This document shows, in pieces, positions 45,022-58,140 of a DNA stretch of 64,000 nt. The notes under the pieces were generated by a model. That model was not told the DNA's origin. It was given only the letters and a program-made list of their open reading frames with translations, and made no database searches. The stretch lies in assembly GCA_947179155.2 (NCBI GenBank), contig OX359264.1, forward strand, positions 60,723,202 through 60,787,201, in the 5' to 3' direction. The translations under genes and the position numbers were made by a program. This DNA is from Hedera helix (taxonomy: Eukaryota > Streptophyta > Magnoliopsida > Apiales > Araliaceae). Within the stretch, counting starts at the first letter, position 1, and each line of letters starts with the position of its first letter.

Positions 45022-48000
45022 ATGGATCATGTTGTGGGTGGAAAGTTTAAGCTGGGGAGGAAAATTGGGAGTGGCTCTTTTGGTGAGCTTTATTTAGGTA
45101 TGTATATGTATATATTTAGCTAAATTATTTTGCTGGTAATACTTTCGTTTGGGTATCAATAGTTTGTGTAATTTGTTTGCTTATTGATTCAGGTATTAAT
45201 GTACAAAGTGGAGAAGAAGTGGCCATCAAGTTGGTATTGTTTCTATATTTCTGATCAGTGTTTAACAACAACAAAAATAGAATTTGTGTTATGGTTTGTA
45301 AAGCGAAATTAATTGTTGTTCATGTAATTGTTTCATCAATCTTTCTCCTGAGTAACAACGCTCATAGCTGTTTTTTGTCCCTTTATTGTGTACCAAATAT
45401 TTCTAGAAATACTAGAAATTGAGTGTTGACTATAATGATAAAACCACTGATAACATGTAATTATAGTATGAGCTGGAAAGACAGAAGTTTTCTTTCATGC
45501 TTGTTTCCACAAAAGTAAAGATTGAAGCTTTCTTTCATGCTTGTTTCCACAAAAGTAAAGATTGAAGCTTGCTTTCATGCTTGCTTCCACGAAAGTAAAG
45601 ATAATATTATATGCTTGTTTCCACTCAAATAGTTAAATGTCATTATAGTTTTACTTTGATAAGGAATGGCTCTAATGATCTTCTTTACTATATCTGATGC
45701 TAATTCATTTTCTTAGGGACATTTGCTTCATAAGCTTCTTTAGCCAGGAAAAAGATGTTTTCTCGATAAATTGTAATTGTACCTTCTTGTCATTGTTTCA
45801 AGTTTAACTCTCTTACTCTCTCTTTCTTTTCTTTAGTACAAGAGCATTACTTGTTATGCTCCCACAATTTCGTGTTGTGCGATTTGCCGCTATAAATAAA
45901 ATGGAATAGATTTTATTTTGAGCTTAATAAATTGGTAACATTTGCTGTGTAACACTTTAGAATTTGGATTCGCTCTGAAGTCTGAGAGATGCCGTGAAGC
46001 ATAATGCAGCTGCCATTAACCTTGTAGAACATCATATTAACTGATTTTTATTTGGATCATGAATTCATAATAAAAAAAACTGGAGTCAAATTAATTAGGC
46101 TTTGTTTTTTTTGGCCTTCATGCCATTTTCATATATATCTGTTTCGAGGATTTATTTGTTTCGTTGTGGGATTTAAATTTCTAGTCCTCAGCTTATCTTT
46201 TCTTGTTACTCATTAGGAATCTGTGAAGACTAAGCACCCTCAACTTCACTATGAGTCAAAAATTTATATGCTTCTCCAAGGAGGAAGTAAGTCTCTATTT
46301 CTCTTCGCTCTCTCTCCCTCTCTCCCTCTCTCCCTCTCTCCCTCTCTCTTGTGTGTTCCTATGACCTTGGGAATAAGTCACAGAGAAGGGTCATTCTGTT
46401 TAAACTAGTCTATATTCTCTTGGACAGCCAAAGTTGCTGACAACTCCAAGTGAATTTATGCAAGTTCAGAACAGCTGGTTTCATGGACTTTGATATTTAT
46501 TTTTTTATGTTAAAATAATTTAGGTGAAATCACAAGACCTGCTCTTTGTAGCCTCGTTGCTGCTTAGCTACATACATTAATACTTCTGTTTGTTGTTAAG
46601 CATAAGCTTTTGAAATAAGAATTTATAACTTTAATCATCATAATTCATAACACATTAACCTCTTAAAAGTGGAGTCGGCGCTTGTGACTTGATTTAAATT
46701 TCCTACAATGAAAAATCTTCCCCTTTCTTGTTTTTTTGTTCTATTCCACCTAAAGTTTTATAGTAGAAGAAATACCTATTAGAAACATATGGCGAAATAC
46801 GGAATCGAAAAGTCAACCACTCTTATTTTATAATCAATACGGAGTAGTTACGGTGCATTTGAGTCCATGTTATCGTTAAGGTGATGCATTTGATATGCAA
46901 TTATGTATATATGATCGACTTCTTTTGCATGATAAAACTATCAGACGAGGATCTGATTTTTCTTACAAATCATCTGATCATCCGTGATGTTTCTTTGGTG
47001 AAGCCGGGATTCCCAACTTCAAATGGTTTGGAGTCGAGGGTGAGTACAATGTCATGGTTATTGACCTTCTTGGCCCAAGTTTGGAAGATCTGTTCAACTA
47101 TTGCAACAGAAAATTCTTGCTGAAAACAGTATTGATGCTTGCAGATCAACTAGTAAGTACATATGACACTTCTTTATGAAGGACCATGCCTTGGGCTTCC
47201 ATCTGATGTCGCTGTTATTGTACACTTGCAGATTAATAGAGTTGAATACATGCATTCGAGAGGTTTTCTTCATCGTGACATAAAGCCTGACAACTTTTTA
47301 ATGGGCCTAGGGCGCAAAGCAAATCAGGTAATGTTCAGTATATAATTCTGGCAAGTCTTTATGAATTTTATATATTTATGCCTACGATATCGACAAGCCT
47401 TAAGGAGGCCTTTGTAGTTTTTCTTTGTTGTGTTAAAATTATCATTTTACTTGCATTGGGCAACTTTGCTGGACTCCACGCTTCCGGTCAGTTGATGTAA
47501 TAAACTTTAAACAAAATAAATATACACACAATATATCTAAGAAAATTCTTCTGCGTATGTGTATACATCTAATTGAATACATTCGGTTAATGGATTAAGT
47601 AACATCAGTATTGCAGTTACAAAATGAAAGATTTTGTGATCCTAGTTTGGCTACTTCTTATTGCAGGTATACGTCATCGACTTTGGCCTTGCAAAGAAAT
47701 ATAGGGATCTTCAGACTCATAAGCACATACCGTACAGGTATTGATGCTTTTTTTACCTTACATGGTATCACATAAGTATATTCCTGCTGTATGGAAGGCT
47801 TTCATTTGTCAAAAGAAGTTTTTTTATGCAGTGTACTGTGGTGGTCCTTTTCATCACCCCTCAATGGTGTTCTACTTTTTTTTCCTTTTTGTTTTAATGT
47901 ATAAGGATTTTCATACTAATAGAGTTGCAGAGCATAGCATAGCCCTGATGATAATCGGCCATTCTTTGAAGCGTCTCTCATTTTCTTTTTCTTCTCCTGT

Positions 48001-50604
48001 ATAGTCTCATGCTGAGCATTAGCTTTGATTCTCTTGCCATCTATACTCATAAAGCTTTTGTTTTAGGGAAAACAAAAATCTTACAGGCACAGCTCGCTAT
48101 GCTAGTGTTAACACACACCTTGGAGTTGGTGAGTGATTTCTCACATTGTTATCTGCGCCAATTATCATCTGGTCTCTTTGAGATTTATTCCATTTACTCG
48201 TGGTTAATTTTGTTGGCAGAACAAAGCAGAAGGGATGATCTAGAATCTCTCGGTTACGTGCTTATGTATTTCTTAAGAGGAAGGTTGAGTATAGATGTGC
48301 CACCCCTTTAGTTTTTCTCCCTTTTTGGCATTCTTTTTCTTTCTACCTTCTATTTATATCTTTCGGTGTAGCTCTTATATTTCCTATGTACTTTCTAATT
48401 TATTGTGAATATTTTCCTTGCATCAGTCTTCCCTGGCAGGGACTGAAGGCTGGCAACAAAAAGCAGAAATATGATAGGATTAGTGAAAAGAAAATGTTAA
48501 CACCTATAGAGGTACTATATTTGGTCCCCTGCTTGGCTGCATTTTTGTATTAGGGCAATTCACTCCTACACTAGCACGTATGACTTTCTTATACACATCC
48601 CAAGGTGGTTACTCTGACCTAACTTATCAAATAACAAAAAAAGTTGTTCTGACCAATGAGTAAACTGTATGGCCATTTCTTGGACAGGCTTCAGTGCAAT
48701 ATGTCAATTCATATAGATGGTCGTTCTTTACTTTTGTTTCTTTTGGTTACCTATATTTTGTCCTTGCTATCTAGACACTTTAAGCTTATGCGCATGCCTG
48801 ACCAAAAAAAACTTGAGCCCAGCCCTATGATTCTCAGTCAATGATGGGGCTTAAAAATATTTATAAACAAACAGCACAACATGATTATATGGGTTTTTTT
48901 CTTCCATAAGAAACAGAATGGTCATACATTTATAATATGCATTTTAATTTGTTCTTCGTCCAACGTATTTTGTACCAATCTTTAAAATCATGACCTTCAA
49001 ATCTGGAAATGAACGGTACAAGATGAATTGACTACAACAAACTCCACAGCCACCTCTGTCTGTAGATCACTCTCCTATATATATATAGTTGGATCCACTG
49101 TCAACTAATTCTTAAGAGTTGATTCCTGGCAATCACTTGAGTTATCCCTGCCCATGTAGGACTTAGGCCTACCAGTCTTTCATTTTCAGTCTCCTGCTGA
49201 GTGCTGAGCTGTGTTATTGACCATCAGTTTGTTGGTGATACAGTAGAATAGAGTTTTACATGATATGCAATTATGTTCAACAGGTGCTATGCAAATCATA
49301 TCCTTCAGAATTCATATCATACTTTCACTACTGCCGATCATTACGCTTTGAAGACAAACCAGATTATTCATATTTGAAGAGGCTTTTCAGGGACTTATTC
49401 ATTCGCGAAGGTAAATTGGAGACAACAACTCTAATACATCTGACTAGGAATTTATTTCTAAAATTTCAATATCCCTGCTGTTGTATTTCACTAGAGTCCT
49501 TTCCTGAGTTGCTGATATTATTTATACTCTGATGTCTAGATTCTTAGTAGATGTGTAATATCTGCAATTGACTGTCATTGCTACAGGTTATCAATTTGAC
49601 TATGTTTTTGATTGGACTATATTGAAGTATCCTCAGATTGGGGCCAGTTCTAGAGGAAGGGTTAGTACTTTTAAAATCCTCTATTTTGGATTTCTTCCCT
49701 TCCCGAAAATGTCACTCATTCCGTTTTTGTCCTCAGAATCCCAGTGGGAATGCAGGACCATCTGCAGAAAGGCCAGGAAGGACCTCAGGTATTTTCTCTA
49801 GACAAAATGGGATATGGATATGAATTGATGTATGAACACTATTTCTTGATATGGACGACTACTGAGTGTGGATTACTCCAATTGCTTTGTTCTGTTAATT
49901 GTTTGATCTGGTTCTACGTTATTAAAATTATTTTCCTGAGTTCTTTATTAAAATTCATGGGTTGGGAAAAAGCTGTATTTGTAATTCAACCCATGATTGC
50001 TTGAAATTTTTGAAAAATCTCTTCCATGGAGTAAATTACCGTGAAAAGAAAATCTCTTATATAGTGTGTTGACGCTTTGCTTGTAATTTCATTGTTGTAT
50101 AGTAGGACAAGATATTAGAGAGAGATTCTCAGGTGCTGTTGAAGCATTTTCCAGAAGAAATATTTCAGGTCCTGGTCGGCATGGTGAACACTCCAGACAC
50201 AGAAGTTCGGACGAAGTACCTTCATCCAAGGATGTGGTAATTTTTTGAAAAACTGCTTTGAAAATTTGTCTAGGGATGTGATGTTCAATCCTCCTGCTGA
50301 ATTTATCAAGAAGTTTGTGGTTTTTATTTTACAGCAAGCTGATTCTGAAAAAGGGCGAACTTCTCATAATGGAAGCTCGTCAAAAAGAGCTGCCATTACA
50401 AGCAGTAGCAAACCAAGCTCCTCTGGGGAATTCACAGAGGGACGCTCAAGCCGATTAGTATCCAGCAGCGGCAGACCATCTACTACACAAAGAATCCAGC
50501 CCGGGACAGAGTCCAAACCACCAACATATTTGCGGAATGCAGTCACGAAGGGCACTCGGGACGATCCTCTTCGTAGCTTTGATTTCCTGTCTATCAGGAA
50601 GTAA
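45022..50604 (+). CDS. Casein kinase 1-like protein kinase (CKL)
   Basis: Fourteen exons: 45022-45097, 45193-45233, 46217-46286, 47004-47152, 47232-47327, 47667-47737, 48067-48128, 48220-48283, 48427-48511, 49284-49410, 49587-49660, 49737-49788, 50103-50236, 50335-50604. All are GT-AG and in phase, coding for 456 residues, the normal plant CKL size. The kinase domain (about 9-278) has GSGSFGE (16-22), Lys38, HRDIKPDNF (126-134), DFG (149-151), LTGTARYASVNTHLG and EQSRRDDLESLGYVLMYF, which are hallmarks of CK1 rather than other Ser/Thr kinases. The C-terminal tail is rich in Ser, Arg and Gly (SSKRAAITSSSKPSSSGE), typical of the regulatory tails of plant CKLs that take part in hormone, light and plasmodesmal signalling. 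It ends LRSFDFLSIRK. The gene is tail-to-tail with VPS2.3. It appears intact. Confidence 0.96.
45483..45600. repeat. 40-bp tandem repeat, three copies, CK1 intron 2
   Basis: The unit TTTCATGCTTGTTTCCACAA AAGTAAAGATTGAAGCTTTC repeats with an exact 40-bp period; the third copy has a few changes. It is intronic and non-coding. Confidence 0.9.
46306..46349. repeat. CTCTCTCC microsatellite, CK1 intron 3
   Basis: Five to six copies of CTCTCTCC directly after the intron donor at 46287. Length is likely variable between individuals. Confidence 0.8.
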
Positions 50605-51919
50605 ATGAATGTTTATATGGTAAAAAGTAATGTTACTGTCTGTTAAAATGGCCGAACACTGAAACACCATACTATCCAAAGGAAATCTAAACATATATCA
50701 CTCCTGTAAATGGTAAGTTTCGTGTCAAGTAGAGGTCATCTGACCCGACAATAGTCCTGCTTTAATTTTGTTCCACAGTTTATGGTCATTGTAACACTCT
50801 AGACTCATCCGGGAAAGGTGACGAGTTTTACGTACGGAATTTTCATTAAAAATTTAAAATGTATTATACATGGATACAGCTGTTGTAATAACTAAGGTAG
50901 GATATATGGCATCTTATGTGGACATTTCTATTTTAGCATTCACTAAGAGAGTCGAGAGTGTTGCTAAGTCACCACGACGATATGTGACAATAACAAATGT
51001 ATCTTTGAAATAACATTTAAATTAAAACATAATTATGTTTTATTTTTGGACATAACTAAAGTTAATGTCTACTCCATATTTTTTCTAACGGTTCTAAATT
51101 ATTCAGTCAGAACTTATAAGTTTATAAGTTCGTTTTTATTAAAGTTTTTGACCATGACTTATTTATGAACTTAGAAATTGATTTAAAAGTAAATTTTGAA
51201 AAGTAATATTTTTTCACTTTTTAAAAATAATTTATAAGTCATTTTAAAATAAATAAATTTGACCAAATATAAAAACTACTTTGCCCTTATTTTAATAATC
51301 TTTAAATCTTATTTTAATTTATAAGTTATTTTAGTTAAATACCATTACATTTGATTTTAACTTAATTTCTAACTTAATAGTCAAAATAATGTCAAACACT
51401 TTCCTTTACAAGTCATTTTAAATTTCCACTTATATATCATTTTAAAGTAAGTCATCCTGAACTCAGGCCCCAAACATGGCAAATGTCCAACCTTGACAAT
51501 GAGAGAGAAAGAGAGAGAAGCCGTAGCGGAAGTAATCCCGTTGTAGACATTCACATTCAGCAAGTCCACAGAAACCCAAGATCAAAGAGCTTAGCTGGGC
51601 CCTCTTACATGGAGAAAAATAAATAAATTGAATCAAGTAATGTCAGAATACCACTATCAGCACCAGAAAAGGAAAACGGAAGTCTATGTAAAAATTACAA
51701 GAAATATTATTGTTGTTTATCGAGTGTGCTAGATTGTGAACATCTTTCGCACAATTTACAACTCAAAGCCATGAAATTTATTGGCTCCAACCCAAGAAAG
51801 AAATGTCCGTGCAACTCTTGATGTCAATGACGGAATAATTATGTACAATGTACAACTATGAACTCAAATTGTTGGGAGAAGCTCAGATTATCAACGTCGA
51901 CTGTTTATCAGACGTCATC
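50605..51919. other. Tail-to-tail intergenic region between CK1 and VPS2.3
   Basis: Contains the 3' UTRs of both genes (CK1 to about 50900, VPS2.3 from about 51530). The middle (51080-51460) is AT-rich with ACTTATAAGTTTATAAGTTC and similar words repeated in both orientations, suggestive of a decayed MITE, but ends were not defined. Confidence 0.5.
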
Positions 51920-54900
51920 TTAAGGATTCCTAAGGGCTGCCAACCTCTTCTCCAGTTCATCAATTCCAGAACTGCAGTGAAATAGAATCAATAGAATAAT
52001 ATCAAATTGAGATTAAACTGTGCAATTGAAAAACAAAAACAAAAAACAAAGATAATTTTTACTAGGAGAAAGAAGGGGCCAAAGTTCACTAAAATAATTA
52101 CACGTGATTTTAAATTGTATCACAAAGAATGGACATCTCAGCAGAGTCTAATTTCTGGAACAACAAAAAGATTAAAGTTTAATAGCAGCTACATATATTT
52201 AAGTTACTCATGAGCATCTTACTCATTACATACGACGTAAATCATTACCAAATTTTTCATTCTTAACAGAGTTGTTTCCTGATTTTAGAAGCTGTGAAAT
52301 CTTGATTTACAATTGGATATGTTTTGGTGAGAAAATGGAATGAATTTTAAAATTACTCGCTCTTCATTTACACGTGAAGGTGCATTTCTGATTATTCAAA
52401 TTTGTATCACAATCTACTAAGTCAGTAAAGTGGACAGAAAACAAATATGAAAGGTCACTACGAGTAAGAAAAATTATGCTGCTACCTTAAAATTTTCTAG
52501 TGGTTCACATAAACGAAAAGTAACTATATACCTGCAGGCAGCTATTAGACAATACAATCCAGCCAAACAGTCTTGCACCAAGACAATTTCATAGCTTTTA
52601 AAAAAATAGGCAACATTAATTATGAGTGGGCATTGATTTCAAGCCATGCAATTCAAATTATCTTGGACTATGCATACTATTTCTCAAAATTGTTTGTGCA
52701 AGCCATCTGTGATTATCTCCATTGGTTAAGTTAATCATAACCTTATTGTAAATTAGTATAGCCAAATTATGAACTCCCTCCGTTCCATTTTATTCTTCTC
52801 CAATTGACTTTCACATTTTCTTTTTCTTTTTTGATAAGTTCCCCATTTGACTTTTATGCATTTAAGAAAGTAATGAGATTGGTGTAAAAAGTTGTGTGGT
52901 ATTCCAAAACTACCCTTTATTACCCTAAAGTTCTCGTTTCAGTAAAACAAGGGTATTAACTAGTAACTACTATGACAAGGTTTTGGGACATCCAAGAGAG
53001 TTAATTGTGACAAGTTATTTGGGAATTGGGACAGACTTTTGAAGCATAATCATACCATAGTGAACTCATTCGTGGAGAGGATGACATAACGAAAGAGAAA
53101 AAAATATTATAAAATACCTGCTAGCATCCTCAGTCTTCTTCCCAGCAATTTTTCCTTTAGGAGCAGTTGATAACTGTGAAGAGTTCAAGAACAACTCAAA
53201 AATCAATTTACCAGTAAGTAAACATACCCTCAGACTTACACCGAAGAATAAAACGGTACTACAAATACTAACCTGGGAGGCAACATCAACACCAATTTCA
53301 TCTAGCACCTACAAAAGTGAAAACAGATAATCAAGTAGTTGGTGATAAAACAAAAATAAGCTCACTTTAGACTTGTTCATATAGTCCTTCCCATTCTATG
53401 AGGGAAGTAAAAGTTTTCATCAGTTCCCCATTATGAAATCCAAGAGTCCAAAATCCTAACTGTGTCCATCAAGAAAGATAATGTTTTGCCAATTTTTTTA
53501 GCACTAAAAAATGGTTGATTAACATTGGTACAGATATTTAGGCCTTTAAAGCCAACTAAATGAATTCATAATATCACCTTGTGAAGCTTTTGCTATTATA
53601 AACTATGCTAAATGTTTCGGATGAAATTACTCTAGGCAGCATACTCAAAAGTAATCTCACATGAGAATTTTAGGCAAGTAGGGAAACTGACCTGGTTTGT
53701 TAGCTCTTCAGTTTCCTCTTCAGCCTCATCATTATCCAAAGAATCATCTATGGCTTCTGACATCATTTCAGTCTGCATACAAGAAAGTTAAGTGCCAGAA
53801 TCATGTATGTAAAGGTCACTCCTAGGTGCAATAGTAAAGTAGCCACCACCAAAAGCAAGGCAAAGGTTTCAAGGCTCAGAGCAGCCACTGCCAAAACTAA
53901 GTTCTTTTGTCCAAGCTACTCTTCAGATATAAAAAAGAAGGTAGCAAAACTATGAAATGCCCTTTCGCAAAAGTGAAAATGCAAACAATAACATCATGAA
54001 CGTTATTTAGAAAGAGAATGCACTGTCTTACAGTCATATCCATTTGTGCTGATTGCTTCTGGAATTCTCGTATCACCTTCGCCTGCTTTGCAGGGTCCAT
54101 TTGCTGCAATGGAAGAGAGACACAACCATGAGAACTACGATTTAAGAAAGAAAATCTACAGTTACTGTGGCTTTATATTGCTCCTTCAGAACTTATTTGA
54201 TTATATGGAAAAGTAAAAGGATGCTGAAATGGAAGAGAGACACAACCATAAAAACTATGGAAAGAAAATCTAAAGTTACTGCGACTTTATATTGCACCTT
54301 CAGAATTTATTGATTAAATAGAAAGTCAAAGGATGCTACTCTCTTTGCAAATATAAGATTTTAATCTCTGTTTAATTTTTCTTTTACTTTTTTTTTTTGG
54401 CGTGTCGATATGAAGCTCTGTTTAATGAATATCATTCATAATGTCACATGCCAGAAAGCAGAAAGATATTCATATCTCTAACCTTATTCATTGCAGACAT
54501 CGCCTTGCTGGCGCCTTTCATGCCAACAGCTACAGAAGTGTGTGCAGACATAGCCTGAGAAAAGGGATAGCCTCAGGGTTGCAAAACATAAAATCAAACT
54601 ATAACGCATTTTATCAGAGTAAGAGGAGTTTCCACAGCGTACTACCTGAGTGTGAGTCGCTATACCTCTCATTTGAGCTCGACTACCTTGTAAGTTGGCT
54701 ATTTGTTGTCTGAGCCTGACTAGTTGACGAGCTAAAATTTTAGTTGCTGCCTGTAAATACAAAAGAGGAGGACAAGATGATGAAGTTGAATGATTTAAAG
54801 AGTACAAGTGTACAACTCAAGTACTCTAGATATTGGGTACCGGCCTGACTGCCTGAGTAAATCAAGTCTTCTACCACTATAAATCCAAGTTCACAACATA

Positions 54901-56722
54901 CCTCATTTCCTGATTTAGCTGTTCTCTTTATCTCAGCAACTAGCTTCTTTTCCTGTCTCAATCACAATTCTTTATCAGATTTATGTGTATATATACATGC
55001 ATAGGTCAAGGCCAACTTAATTTGGTGTAAAATAGTGTTGTTTTATAAGCATTGAAACTTCATGCATGCCTCATTAAGTTCTGCTATCTTTAACTGTAAA
55101 AGATTCTTGTTTTTAATAATAAAAATAACAATAACAATTCTAATAGTGGAAGATCTAAAAAGTAGTTGCTTTATACCAAGTATAAGTTAAATAGCTGATA
55201 CTTGCATATATAAATGTATGCATAAAAAGTTCATAGAATCGGGAAGCTTTAACATACTTCTGATTGCAATGCAGTAATTTCCTTCTCTATACCTGAATCA
55301 AGGAAAAAGTGAAATCATTATATACATGGCTACATGCATATGATATATGTGTGTGTGTGTGTGTTGTGTGAGAGAGAGAGGGAGAGAGAATAAATTTAAC
55401 CCAGATCCATAGGATGACAAAATAAATGAGAACCAATGAAATTGTGTATAAAGCGAAAAAATCAACACTAAATTTATACGTTGGGAAAAATGTTACCTAA
55501 ATTGTGATTCGATATGGTACATCAAAGGAACGGAAACTTCATTTTTTGTGGTATAGATTATGGTATGTGTAGATTTTTTTCAAATCACTTACTTGGTACG
55601 AAATACTTATTGGAAACACAGTATACTGAAGATGGCTTTTTGATAAATATAGTTGAAAATGAGTTGAGATATAGTTAAAATTGGTCAAGTTGTTTCTAAG
55701 TATAGCATCATAACATGGGCGTTTTCAAGGAGATTATATTATGTCATCACTTATTAGAGCCCCACAAGGCGCTCCTACATAAATATTGGCATTGGTCAGG
55801 GTGAAGGTATACCACCAAACTATAGCTGGGATGATATAAATATTAGTATTAGTCAGGGTGAAGGCATACCAAACTACAGCTGGGATGATATAAATATTAG
55901 TATTAGTCAGGGAAAGAATTCCATTTTGAACATTGAGATAAATTTAGAAGTTGACTTTTCATAATCCTATTTCAAATTTCAAATTTCAATTCGATCCGTT
56001 TCTGATTCTCTGAATTATTTGTTTTGTGCTAATTCTTTGAATTATTTGTTTTGTGTTGTTTCTACATAACCCGCGCACATAGGTTTTGCTCTTTTTTGCA
56101 TTTGTCAAGATATATCGCTATAAAATATATCAACAATGTGAAAGACTAAATCTTTTACATTCACCTAGTACACGCACATTAAGCTATGTCTATCTTAAAG
56201 TTAATATTAACTGTTCCATCTGATTAACTAATTATGAACACGCAAGTCACATGCTACAATCAAATATGATCAAAAGCAATTAAATATACCTTCAATTTCT
56301 AAAGCAAACAAATATTATTATTATGACCAAACTCAAATAATTTTAAGAATTAGATTCAGTTAAAGTAAGCATAATACCTCTGGTAGCATTGGTCATTTCT
56401 CGCTTGCTCTCTCTAAGGACCTCTGCAGTCAAACAGAGGATAAATAAATTCCTTCATATATATATTTCAAATATGGAAAACTGTAATAGAAGGTTCAACG
56501 GATGATAAAGCTGTTAAAGCATGAAGAATTTTGACAGACAGAATTTAGTAACAAAAAAAAATTTTGGACAGATTGAACAAAAATTAAGACAAATCAAAAT
56601 GCAGACAGTGATGAATAGAAAAAGTTAGTAATTACTGTGAATCATACAACAGTAAATTAAGCCGATAGAAGGAAACTAGGGCGCGAACCTTTGGCAGTTG
56701 GTTTCTTCGTGAAGATGTTCAT
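51920..56722 (-). CDS. VPS2.3: ESCRT-III subunit VPS2 (VPS2.3/CHMP2-like)
   Basis: Eleven coding exons on the minus strand: 56689-56722, 56378-56422, 55258-55292, 54902-54952, 54646-54750, 54483-54554, 54032-54103, 53692-53772, 53273-53308, 53118-53173, 51920-51971. Together they make 639 nt, 212 residues, with GT-AG introns. It is a Snf7-domain protein that polymerises on endosomes and drives multivesicular-body sorting, with VPS24 and disassembly by SKD1/VPS4. The N-terminus is MNIFTKKPTAKEVLRESKRE, followed by the basic helical core (TKILARQLVRLRQQIANLQG) and an acidic C-terminal half. The C-terminal helix DELEKRLAALRNP (200-212) fits the MIM1 consensus for the VPS4 MIT domain. The sequence is closer to Arabidopsis VPS2.3 than to VPS2.1 or VPS2.2, by recollection. 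Intron 6 holds a tandem duplication that copies the splice acceptor region of exon 7. Confidence 0.95.
52776..53040. mobile_element. Probable degenerate Stowaway-like element, VPS2.3 intron 10
   Basis: Starts CTCCCTCCGTTCCATTTTAT, the classic end of a Stowaway family. The expected inverse end is not clear (GGGAATTGGGACAG near 53022-53035 is a weak match). Contains repeated TTGACTTT words. Confidence 0.4.
54104..54338. repeat. 120-bp tandem duplication next to VPS2.3 exon 7
   Basis: 54104-54223 recurs at 54224-54338 with about 85-90 percent identity (GGAAGAGAGACACAACCAT, then AAAGAAAATCTA and CTTTATATTGC). The first copy begins exactly at the exon 7 acceptor; the second therefore carries a copy of the acceptor-like TTTCAG on the minus strand. 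Confidence 0.9.
55780..55914. repeat. About 57-bp tandem repeat in VPS2.3 intron 2
   Basis: ATAAATATTAGTATTAGTCA GGGTGAAGGCATACCA-type units occur 2.4 times with small differences. Confidence 0.8.
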
Positions 56723-56873
56723 TGTTTTCGATCGGATTGTACAGTTGAACGACGGCTTGATCCAAAGTTCCAAACACTTAATAATACAGATATATAAGCA
56801 CAGTGTGCATCGGAGATGGAAGTATGGAACCAGAGATTAGATGCTTCGGAATTGTACGGAACCACGACTCCGG

Positions 56874-56881
56874 TATTTATA
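56874..56881 (-). promoter_or_regulatory. TATA box of VPS2.3
   Basis: TATAAATA on the minus strand within CGGTATAAATACCGG, 152 nt before the ATG at 56722. A leader of about 120 nt is inferred. Confidence 0.5.
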
Positions 56882-57586
56882 CCGTTTACGCCTTCAGGAT
56901 ATCCCTGAAATGCAAAGCAGTCTCTCCGGTACGTATCCTTTTTATAAAACTGTCCCTCAAAACTTTTTTTTGGCATAACTATCCCTCTAGTTTATATTAT
57001 TTTTACAAAACTCTCCCTTTAAAATTTATTAATTGGACAAAAAGGACGCTTAGCAAATACATAATTAAATAAATAACTAATTATGTAGTTCCTAATAATA
57101 TTATATTAATTGAATAATTTTATCTCAAACTATATTATATTTGTTTTCAAAAATTATAATGAGATAATATATAATATAATCATATAATATAATATAAGGT
57201 AAAGTTCAGATTACCACATGGGGTTTGGTCAAATTCTCACTTAACCACATATTGTCTAAAAAACTACATTTAAACACCTCACTTTTTTAGGTTAAATGAA
57301 AAAAGTATTTTTCGTGTTAACTCCGTTACTTTAATTGGTTTAAGACATTTTTGCCCTTCTTATATATATTGAAAATGAGAGAAATGAGCGTCTCAATAGA
57401 GTGTTAGATCTAGGATTTACAAGAGAGAGAGAGAAAATCATTCATTTGTTCTTCTCCGCTTCAAATCTGAGTGGATTAATAGGTAATTAACTTGGTTCGT
57501 GGTGGAAATTACTTCTTCAAGCTTTTAATTTGTTGCAGATTAAGGTAAGTAAAAGTTTATTGTTCTTAATTTTGTTAACTGTGGGT

Positions 57587-58140
57587 AGGACTGAGCAAAA
57601 AAAGGATAAAACCAAAAAACCGAACATAATCAAAAAAAATTAACCGAATTATTTCGGGTATTCGGTTATTTTGTCTAATTCGGTAATAACTGTTTTAATA
57701 GTTCGGTATTCGGGTATAAAAATGGTTTTTGAAATATTGGTATTCGGTTAACCGAATAACTGAATAACTGAAAAGATTAAAAAATAAATTAAGACTTACT
57801 CTTTTAATTAGGCTTTGTTAAGTCATAATTTGGATTATGTATTATTAATTTTAAACCATAAAACTTTGTTAAGGTTATGAATTATTATGGTTGTTAATTG
57901 TTGTTAATTATTGATTGAAAACTCTAGTACTGTCAATTTGAAATGAATTTTTTTGTTTGATAAAATGGAGATTAATTTCGGTTATTAACCGAAATAAGCG
58001 AATCGTATATTATGTTATTCGGTAATTCGATTATTTATAAATTCGGTTAGTTATTCGGGTAATGAAATTTATAATATTTCGGTATTCGGTTATATCCGAA
58101 TAAGTTATTCGATTCGAATATAACCAAATTTCTCACCCCT
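57587..58140. mobile_element. 554-bp MITE within the MULE leader, with perfect 10-bp duplication
   Basis: The ends AGGACTGAGCAAAAAAAGG and (inverse of right) AGGGGTGAGAAATTTGG are imperfect inverted repeats. AACTGTGGGT stands on both sides (57577-57586 and 58141-58150). The inside is built of repeated GGTTATTCGG/CCGAATAAC words. hAT elements usually give 8 bp and Mutator 9-11 bp, so the superfamily is uncertain. Confidence 0.85.
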
